Below are positions 57,895 through 64,000 of a DNA stretch of 64,000 nt, piece after piece. The notes under the pieces were generated by a model. That model was not told the origin of the DNA. It saw nothing but the letters and a program-made list of their open reading frames with translations, and made no database searches. Within the stretch, counting starts at the first letter, position 1; every line of letters begins with the position of its first letter. The position numbers and the translations under genes were made by a program. Source of the stretch: Vibrio pomeroyi (GTDB taxonomy: Bacteria > Pseudomonadota > Gammaproteobacteria > Enterobacterales > Vibrionaceae); the NCBI GenBank assembly GCA_041879425.1, contig CP090855.1, forward strand, positions 1,240,001 through 1,304,000, given 5' to 3'.

Positions 57895-60810
57895 ATGAGT
57901 TTCTATTCTCAAGCTCGTGGTTGTGCCAGTTTACTCAGTTCTCTTTCGCTGGCTGTTTTGTCAGCGCCCAGTCTCGCCGATATCTCGACAACGCCTGTTA
58001 TTGGTGGCGTATTCAGTTCTAGTGAGGTGTTGAAAAATCAGGTGCTTTCAAACCTGAGCTACTCGGCCACACTCACTCGCGATGCGGCACTTTTTACCAT
58101 CGGTGGCGCAACGTTAGATGCGTACATTCTCGCACTGCCTTTAGATACGAAAACGAAAGCACGAGTGATTGCTCAACTATCTAACCCAACTTATTCAATT
58201 CCTTTGGGCTATTTTCTCTATAGTTACTATGACCGTTATTCAGGTTTGGGCAGTGACGATGTATTCAAAGCATACCTGTCGACAGTCTATGATGAAGAGG
58301 TATTAAAAGGCTTTGAGCATAGCCTTTATTACGTCGGAGACGAGCCGGTTTCAGAGCATAAAGAGCCAGATACCTCGACTGAAGCAACGGGTCACCATGA
58401 AGGCATTCGTATCGATGAACACTTCATTGCCAATATGGTCGTTATCTACGATGCGCTGTTTGAAATTGGTGTTTGGCAAGACATGGAGACCCTCCCAGAG
58501 AGTTACACCTACTTAACCAATAGCCCTGAAGATTTAGCGATCATCGCTCAGATTCAACCGATCATTGTCGATCTAATAGGTAAAGCCGCATCCGGAATGG
58601 ATGAAGGTGATATGAAATCAGCAATGCTTGCGATTGCAGAAGATGGCAAGCCTGAAAACGCTGATAAGCCGAACAATAAAGCGCAAGCCCTTACCATTAC
58701 ACTCATTGACTTCGTGCGCTTAAACTTACTTAAAGCCTACCGACAATTTGTGTTTAAAGAAGAGCGAGCAGAAGCGCTCGATGATTGGATGCAACAAGCA
58801 TTTAGTGAAAAGCCAGAGCAGCTCATTCAATTTTTAGACTCTCAACAGAACAAGCGCTTTGCGGTTCAAGTGACTGTTGATGGTCTACAACAAGGTTTAA
58901 TTGAAGGTTTAGTCGATGAGAGTACGCCTTTCATCTCGGTCGCTTATCAGAATCATAAGAATCGAGCGCAGTACAAGCCTCAAGCTGAGGAGGTGATTGA
59001 ACCTGAGCATCAACAACAGGTACGGTTCATGGAAGTTCTATCTGAACAAACCTACCGCGACCCGCACTATCTACCTTTCTTCAAAAAGCTCTATCAAGAG
59101 CATCGTGACAATATTAGTCGAGTCGGCATATCTTCCACTCCGACGATCAGCGTACGTAACCTGCCAATAATTAAGACTGGCGCAAAAGTGTCGGGACAAG
59201 GTGGTACTGGCATACCCAACTTCCATTTTGTTGATAGAGAGATCGACCGAGCGTATTACTTCTTCGGTAATGATGCGTTGCAGTTGGATGTATTGATGGC
59301 AGACAACAAAGTGCAAACCATGTTTGATCGTCTTGATTACCTTAAAACGCTGAACTGCAACGCCCAATATGACTGGAATGCGCACACGACTTACGACGGC
59401 CTAGTGAATTTAGGTTTGGGAGAGTCGTTACGTGATTATGGTGAGAAACGCTGCGTTAAAGAGCTTCAAGAACGTTCTGAAGTAGAGGTGACACTGCGAG
59501 ATAAGCGTGTAGCCTTGATTGAAGATATTGAGGCGTATCAGACTATTTCTGGTTTTGATTTCTTCACCAAGTATTCCAAGAAGATTCGGGTGAAGCAGGC
59601 CATCACTCAGTACGCTGAACTCGATGGAAAAGGGATGCCGGACTATACCTTGGTTTATAACCCATGGCCGGATCACTTCGCACACTTCACGGGTCCTTTT
59701 AGTGACGAGATCTTAATGCCGACCGGCGAGCTAAACCGATTGGATTATTGGATTCGTCAAATTGAAGCGACCTACCGCAGCGCTGGTGTTTACGATAAAA
59801 CTCTATGGGGCATGGCGGGCGATCACGGGTTAACACCAGTGTTTTACGCGCTTAACCCTGAGAAGCAAGTATTTGAAGGCCTGCAGGCAGAGTTGGATTA
59901 CCCAATAGTCGTTAAGAAAATATCATCAGACGAAGGTGAGGGGCCTAAAATTACCAATGCTCTAAGCTATCCGAGCTCGAAGGACATTGATGTTGTTGTG
60001 GCCTCGACTGCTGGTGGCAACTTTATGATGGACTTCTTTAACTCAAGCCAAGGCTGGCAGGTGCAACCTATCTATCAAGAAATCAAACAATGGACACCAC
60101 TTGCAGCGCCGAAAGGTGAGAACATTGATGTGATTGCTCAGATAATGCAACGCTTGCCTGAAAGTCTCGATTACATGGTAGTAAGAGAGAGTACTTGTGA
60201 CCCGCAAAGTTGTGCAGTTCGTGTGATAGGTAATCGCGACTTAAAACGAGTTGATGAATTGATTACACGCGAAGGTGACAAGCTTTTCTACGAATCTTTG
60301 GATGCCAATCGACCTCCAATTTTACTCAACACCCAAACGCTCAATCCGTATTTGGCGGCACCAAACAAGGCTGACTTTTCTCATTATTCCAAGTTAGTGG
60401 AAAAGTGCATAAACCGCGCAATCAAGGAAGATCTCACAACCTGGTGTAGCAGGACGCAGTGGACAGAGTTAACACAATTGACCCCTAGACCAGATTCTGT
60501 CAATCAATTAGCCAATATCTACCTTGAAGATAGAGCAGGTACAGTTAACCTTTTCCCGAAAGCTGGAATTGGTTATAACACCAAGGTACCGGGTCGTCAT
60601 GCTGGTGAAGACTACTTAGAGAAAGATGCATTCATCGGTTTCTGGGGCACGCCAATTGGTGAAAACTCACAACCATTAAAAATCCAAGCCAATGGCTCGT
60701 TAGCACCGACGCTTTTTGAATATTTAACCGGAGAGGCTGTAGTCGAAGGTGAGAACGGTTGGGGTTATCCTTCGTTGCTCAATCATCTGGATGTTCCTAA
60801 GAACAACTAA
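57895..60810 (+). CDS. Large exported alkaline-phosphatase-superfamily protein
   Basis: A 971-residue protein with a signal peptide (LLSSLSLAVLSAPSLAD). The first 430 residues are a helical/unknown region. The phosphodiesterase-like part shows TGIPNFHFVD (about 438, the NPP-type TxxPN motif), PDHFAHFTG (about 591, D..H metal ligands), GMAGDHGLTP (about 642) and GRHAGEDYLEKDAF (about 900, His). I cannot identify the first metal Asp of the fold by eye. It may hydrolyse phosphodiesters or nucleotides in the periplasm. The ATG at 57895 (after AAAGGA) is preferred over TTG at 57892. Confidence 0.8.
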   Translation: MSFYSQARGCASLLSSLSLAVLSAPSLADISTTPVIGGVFSSSEVLKNQVLSNLSYSATLTRDAALFTIGGATLDAYILALPLDTKTKARVIAQLSNPTYSIPLGYFLYSYYDRYSGLGSDDVFKAYLSTVYDEEVLKGFEHSLYYVGDEPVSEHKEPDTSTEATGHHEGIRIDEHFIANMVVIYDALFEIGVWQDMETLPESYTYLTNSPEDLAIIAQIQPIIVDLIGKAASGMDEGDMKSAMLAIAEDGKPENADKPNNKAQALTITLIDFVRLNLLKAYRQFVFKEERAEALDDWMQQAFSEKPEQLIQFLDSQQNKRFAVQVTVDGLQQGLIEGLVDESTPFISVAYQNHKNRAQYKPQAEEVIEPEHQQQVRFMEVLSEQTYRDPHYLPFFKKLYQEHRDNISRVGISSTPTISVRNLPIIKTGAKVSGQGGTGIPNFHFVDREIDRAYYFFGNDALQLDVLMADNKVQTMFDRLDYLKTLNCNAQYDWNAHTTYDGLVNLGLGESLRDYGEKRCVKELQERSEVEVTLRDKRVALIEDIEAYQTISGFDFFTKYSKKIRVKQAITQYAELDGKGMPDYTLVYNPWPDHFAHFTGPFSDEILMPTGELNRLDYWIRQIEATYRSAGVYDKTLWGMAGDHGLTPVFYALNPEKQVFEGLQAELDYPIVVKKISSDEGEGPKITNALSYPSSKDIDVVVASTAGGNFMMDFFNSSQGWQVQPIYQEIKQWTPLAAPKGENIDVIAQIMQRLPESLDYMVVRESTCDPQSCAVRVIGNRDLKRVDELITREGDKLFYESLDANRPPILLNTQTLNPYLAAPNKADFSHYSKLVEKCINRAIKEDLTTWCSRTQWTELTQLTPRPDSVNQLANIYLEDRAGTVNLFPKAGIGYNTKVPGRHAGEDYLEKDAFIGFWGTPIGENSQPLKIQANGSLAPTLFEYLTGEAVVEGENGWGYPSLLNHLDVPKNN

Positions 60811-61176
60811 ATCGAAGTCACAATGGCTTAGGTTTTGAAACTCGAAACGGGTCTAATGTGGCTTCCATTTGCCACATTAGACTTCTACTAAACATTTCTA
60901 TGAAATAGGTTTTTGGTTGCTCTGAGGGGATCGAGCATGGCTTAAATGATGGCTTATCTCCAAATCTTCCTCACGATATAACACATTTTAAACAAAGTGA
61001 TGCTCTTCACGCTTTCATGATGCCTGATTCTGAACTAGGAATTTTTCTTAGTTATTCTAAGACCCTCTCTCATGCGGTCGCTTTTTAGACTCCTTATTAT
61101 TTCAATTATCAAATTGCAAAGAGTGCATGGTCTGCAATATGCCGTGCAAACCTCATCAATAATAAGAGAGTTTACA
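60811..61176. other. Intergenic region upstream of uhpT
   Basis: 366 bp with a hairpin (next entry) and presumably the UhpA-dependent uhpT promoter. I see no additional gene and no confirmed UhpA site. Confidence 0.55.
60851..60882 (+). terminator. Terminator-like hairpin after the phosphatase-family gene
   Basis: GTCTAATGTGGC (60851-60862) pairs with GCCACATTAGAC (60871-60882), 12 bp; T-tract is short, so termination is plausible but not certain. Confidence 0.6.
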
Positions 61177-62571
61177 ATGCTAAAGTTCCTAGATCAGGTT
61201 AGAAAACCGACACTGGATCTTCCGGTCGAAACCAGAAGAAAAATGTGGTTCAAGCCCTTCCTACAATCTTACCTAGTGGTGTTCATCGGTTATCTAACCA
61301 TGTATTTGATCCGTAAGAACTTCAATGTGGCGCAAAACGACATGATTTCTACTTACGGCTTGTCGATGACGGATCTTGGTCTTATCGGTTTGGGTTTCTC
61401 AATTACTTACGGTATCGGTAAGACGGTTGTTTCCTATTATGCTGACGGTAAAAACACCAAGCAGTTCCTGCCATTCATGCTTGTTCTTTCAGGTATTGCC
61501 ATGTTGGGCTTCAGCTTCAGTATGGGCGGCGGCAGCGCGAGTTTATTCTTGATGGTGGCTTTCTATGCGTTGAGTGGTTTCTTCCAAAGTACGGGTGGAC
61601 CTTCAAGTTACTCAACCATCACTAAATGGACACCTCGTAACAAGCGTGGTTCTTATTTAGGCCTTTGGAATATGTCACACAACGTGGGTGGTGCAGGCGC
61701 TGCTGGTGTTGCTTTGTTTGGTGCTAACTACCTATTTGATGGCAACGTGATCGGCATGTTCGTATTCCCATCAATCATCGCGATTGTGGTTGGTTTTATT
61801 GGTATGCGTTTTGGTAATGACTCTCCAGAAGCATACGGTCTAGGTACGGTTGAAGAGTTGTTTGATGAAGAAGTCAGCGAAGAAGACACGGCCGCTGAAG
61901 AAAATCAGATGACCAAGAAAGAGATCTTTGTCGAATACATCCTTAAAAACAAAGTGATCTGGCTGCTCTGCTTCGCGAATATCTTCTTATACATTGTTCG
62001 TATCGGTATCGATCAATGGTCTACCGTTTATGCGTATCAAGAGCTAGGTCTATCAAAAGAAACCGCGATTTCAGGCTTCACGCTGTTTGAGGTTGGCGCT
62101 CTGGTCGGCACGCTAATGTGGGGTTATCTATCTGACCTTGCGAACGGACGTCGTGCTTTGGTTGCTTGTGTGTCGCTTGGTTTGATTATCGTTTCTCTAG
62201 AGTTCTACCAACACGCAACGAGTGAGTTCATGTATTTAGCATCACTGTTTGTGCTGGGCTTCCTAGTGTTCGGTCCTCAGTTACTGATTGGTGTCGCTGC
62301 GGTAGGTTTCGTGCCTAAGAAAGCAATCAGCGTTGCGGATGGTGTGAAAGGCACGTTTGCTTACTTAATTGGTGATAGCTTTGCAAAACTTGGCTTAGGT
62401 ATGATTGCGGACGGAACACCTATTTTCGGCTTAACAGGTTGGAAAGGAACGTTCGCTGCACTCGATACATCAGCAGCTATCTGTATCGTATTGCTATTGT
62501 TCGTTGCAGTTGCCGAAGAGAAGAAGATTCGTCACGCGAAGAAAATGCACTTAGCGGCTCAAAACGCCTAG
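61177..62571 (+). CDS. uhpT: Hexose-6-phosphate:phosphate antiporter UhpT
   Basis: A 464-residue 12-TM MFS carrier. The N-terminus (LDQVRKPTLDLPVETRRKMW) and FKPFLQSYLVVFIGYLTMYL, LIRKNFNVAQNDMISTYGLS and KTVVSYYADGKNTKQFLPFM are almost identical to E. coli UhpT. It imports glucose-6-phosphate and related sugars in exchange for phosphate. ATG at 61177 after AAGAGAG; the frame from 61072 is leader. In this window uhpT lies upstream of uhpAB, unlike the E. coli order uhpABCT. Confidence 0.94.
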   Translation: MLKFLDQVRKPTLDLPVETRRKMWFKPFLQSYLVVFIGYLTMYLIRKNFNVAQNDMISTYGLSMTDLGLIGLGFSITYGIGKTVVSYYADGKNTKQFLPFMLVLSGIAMLGFSFSMGGGSASLFLMVAFYALSGFFQSTGGPSSYSTITKWTPRNKRGSYLGLWNMSHNVGGAGAAGVALFGANYLFDGNVIGMFVFPSIIAIVVGFIGMRFGNDSPEAYGLGTVEELFDEEVSEEDTAAEENQMTKKEIFVEYILKNKVIWLLCFANIFLYIVRIGIDQWSTVYAYQELGLSKETAISGFTLFEVGALVGTLMWGYLSDLANGRRALVACVSLGLIIVSLEFYQHATSEFMYLASLFVLGFLVFGPQLLIGVAAVGFVPKKAISVADGVKGTFAYLIGDSFAKLGLGMIADGTPIFGLTGWKGTFAALDTSAAICIVLLLFVAVAEEKKIRHAKKMHLAAQNA

Positions 62572-62707
62572 CTTATCTGGGTACTTGTTCTCGAAAGCAT
62601 AGTTTCGGGTAGATAGTCTCACGTGATTTATTGGTTTAAAGCACGTGAGATCATACCAATCGTTAATTCGATTCAGTATCATCTCTATCAATAAACTTAA
62701 TTCTATA

Positions 62708-62733
62708 TAGCTCCTAATGGGGCTATTTTTCTT
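62708..62733 (+). terminator. Terminator between uhpT and uhpA
   Basis: TAGCTCC (62708-62714), TAAT loop, GGGGCTA (62719-62725, one G-T pair), then TTTTTC. A 9-bp inverted repeat TCTCACGTG/CACGTGAGA is also present at 62617-62650. Confidence 0.7.
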
Positions 62734-62759
62734 TCTTACTCTTAATTTTGGTTACTATC

Positions 62760-63368
62760 ATGATTAATGTTGCGCTTGTTGATGACCACGTTATTGTTCG
62801 ATCTGGGTTTGCTCAATTACTCAGCCTTGAAGCTGATATTACGGTAGTAGGTGAATTTAACTCTGCGGCAGAAGCTCGTCTCGGATTACCAAGTTGTCAT
62901 CCTGATGTGGTTATCTTGGATATTTCAATGCAGGGTGAAAGTGGCCTGAGCTTGTTAGAAGAGATACCGTCAGGCATTGCTAGCATCATGTTGAGCGTTC
63001 ATGATTCTCCTGCGATGGTTGAAAAGTCATTAGAGTTAGGCGCCAAAGGTTACCTCAGCAAACGCTGCAGTCCTGATGAGTTAATCCAAGCCGTACACAC
63101 GAGTGCAAACGGTGGCTGTTATCTCACACCCGATATCGCTATCAAGCTCGCGACACCAATAAAGAACAAAGCCTCTATAAATCAGCTCACCCGAAGAGAA
63201 AGTGAAGTCTGTCAGCTATTGGCAACAGGGCTCGATGTGAAATCTATCGCCGTAGAGTTGGGTGTCAGCCATAAAACGGTACATGTGCACCGCGCTAATG
63301 CGATGGATAAACTCAATGTTAAAAACAACGTTGAGTTAGCGAAACTGTTCACGCAAGAACAATACTAA
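62760..63368 (+). CDS. uhpA: Response regulator UhpA
   Basis: A 202-residue two-component regulator: receiver domain with VDDHVIVRSGFAQLL at the start, phospho-Asp in VVILDISMQGES (about 54), LSKRCSPDELIQAVHT, and a LuxR-type HTH (LTRRESEVCQLLATGLDVKS; VSHKTVHVHRANAMDKLNVK). It activates uhpT. The ATG at 62760 aligns with E. coli UhpA; an in-frame TTG at 62748 is unlikely. The uhpB ATG overlaps its stop (TAATG). Confidence 0.93.
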   Translation: MINVALVDDHVIVRSGFAQLLSLEADITVVGEFNSAAEARLGLPSCHPDVVILDISMQGESGLSLLEEIPSGIASIMLSVHDSPAMVEKSLELGAKGYLSKRCSPDELIQAVHTSANGGCYLTPDIAIKLATPIKNKASINQLTRRESEVCQLLATGLDVKSIAVELGVSHKTVHVHRANAMDKLNVKNNVELAKLFTQEQY

Positions 63369-64000
63369 TGCGTTCCTATCTGGCCACCTCCATATGTGGC
63401 GTCTTCATGGCTGGCTGTGCATGGTTTTGCTTATGGGTTATTGCGTTCTATTTTATTAACGACCCTGAGTTAGCCATTCTGCTGTTCCCATTCTCGTTAA
63501 GATTGGGTATGACGCTGCACACTCGCACTCACTATTGGCCTGCCATTTATGTTGCTGAATGGGGGCTCGCGATCGCTTTGGCTCTATTACTGGATGAACC
63601 CCAATGGTTAACCATTTTAATCGCCAGCGGATTAAGCATTCCAGCTACTCTATTTGCCAAACGGTATTATTACGGTGACCAAAACCGTCACCTGTTAGTG
63701 ATGGCGAGCTTAATCATGGTCACTTCACTGATTAATGTAGCCGTGGTGGGCTCTCATGTCCCAGCCGTTTACATGGTGTGGTTGGTGAGTATCACAGGTG
63801 GTTTGATGTTGGTGCCGATGTGTTATCTGGTCTGGAACTACCTATTCCAAAACAAGTGGGCGCCACTGAGCTCTTACTTAATCAACAATGTCGTTGAGTT
63901 CAAAATCCGTCACATCGCTTTATACAGCGTCTTGTTGGTCGCCAGTATTTTGATACAAACTAGCTTGCCAGATGAACTAAGGCGCTTCGCCCCGTTCTGT
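63368..64000 (+). CDS. uhpB: Sensor kinase UhpB, N-terminal part (partial at window end)
   Basis: Start ATG at 63368, overlapping the uhpA stop; the frame is open to base 64000 (211 codons). The visible part is a MASE1-like membrane sensor with about eight helices (ICGVFMAGCAWFCLWVIAFY; ILLFPFSLRLGMTLHTRTHY). The kinase domain lies beyond the window. Partner of UhpA and probably of a UhpC further downstream. Confidence 0.88.
   Translation, partial: MRSYLATSICGVFMAGCAWFCLWVIAFYFINDPELAILLFPFSLRLGMTLHTRTHYWPAIYVAEWGLAIALALLLDEPQWLTILIASGLSIPATLFAKRYYYGDQNRHLLVMASLIMVTSLINVAVVGSHVPAVYMVWLVSITGGLMLVPMCYLVWNYLFQNKWAPLSSYLINNVVEFKIRHIALYSVLLVASILIQTSLPDELRRFAPFC

Noticed and set aside
1..64000. 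CRISPR array, prophage, transposon, tRNA or rRNA
   Set aside because: None visible: no regular spaced repeats, integrase, transposase, or cloverleaf/rRNA signatures were found on either strand.

Overview
The window looks like chromosomal DNA of a marine Vibrio (Splendidus-clade-like). I infer this from protein families I recognise (MaoP/HdfR, MtlADR, NorVW, a GH18 chitinase, UhpTAB, NhaD, DUF2850, an RpoE-ChrR photolyase cluster), the moderate GC content, and the many neat bidirectional terminators. No rRNA, tRNA, insertion sequence, integrase, prophage or CRISPR array was seen. The mix of mtl, nagB, uhp, chitinase and photolyase genes resembles Vibrio chromosome 2, but that placement is inference.

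Layout. 1-5.8 kb: a partial MFS exporter, an SDR and a divergent LysR regulator, then GFA and OsmC proteins and a MalY/PatB-type aminotransferase. 5.9-7.4 kb: an RRM RNA-binding protein, an SDR and a small charged protein. 7.6-18.6 kb: a minus-strand light/singlet-oxygen stress cluster. It holds sigma factor rpoE, anti-sigma chrR, a DUF523/DUF1722 protein, photolyase, NTF2-like, SDR, FAD oxidoreductase, DUF1365, CFA synthase, DUF2878, chalcone-isomerase-like and DUF3833 genes, plus a LON-domain gene. Three copies of TGATC(C/G)-N16-CGTA lie upstream of rpoE, upstream of the LON gene and inside phr. 18.8-27 kb: DUF1904, a DUF4344 protease, yibL, gltS, norVW (with a sigma-54 promoter and NorR-like sites), nfsB and a possible nuclease-like protein.

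27.1-32.6 kb: mtlADR with a long regulatory leader, then nagB. 33-39 kb: maoP/hdfR, an Ada-AlkA fusion with an Ogt-type methyltransferase (alkylation repair), a lipoprotein and nhaD. 39.2-42.7 kb: a 56-codon gene, yjiHG, and a previously unmarked CsrB-family small RNA on the minus strand (about 41236-41550). A VarA/GacA-type box lies 170 bp upstream of the sRNA, and a near-identical box lies upstream of the 56-codon gene. 42.7-50.2 kb: START and YHS proteins, an AraC regulator, a two-part PTPS-like protein, an acyltransferase, an AEC transporter, and a TetR regulator with an alpha/beta hydrolase sharing a candidate operator. 50.2-57.6 kb: chitinase, DUF2850, ppnP, pirin, a diguanylate cyclase and DUF1840. 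57.7-64 kb: a large alkaline-phosphatase-superfamily exported protein, then uhpT, uhpA and partial uhpB.

The most interesting content is regulatory RNA and DNA rather than a new enzyme system: the Csr sRNA with its paired VarA boxes, the RpoE-ChrR promoter set, the NorR/sigma-54 region, the mtlA leader, the TetR operator pair and a 24-bp dyad upstream of the chitinase gene. All functions come from reading the sequence and recalling families; no database search was run.
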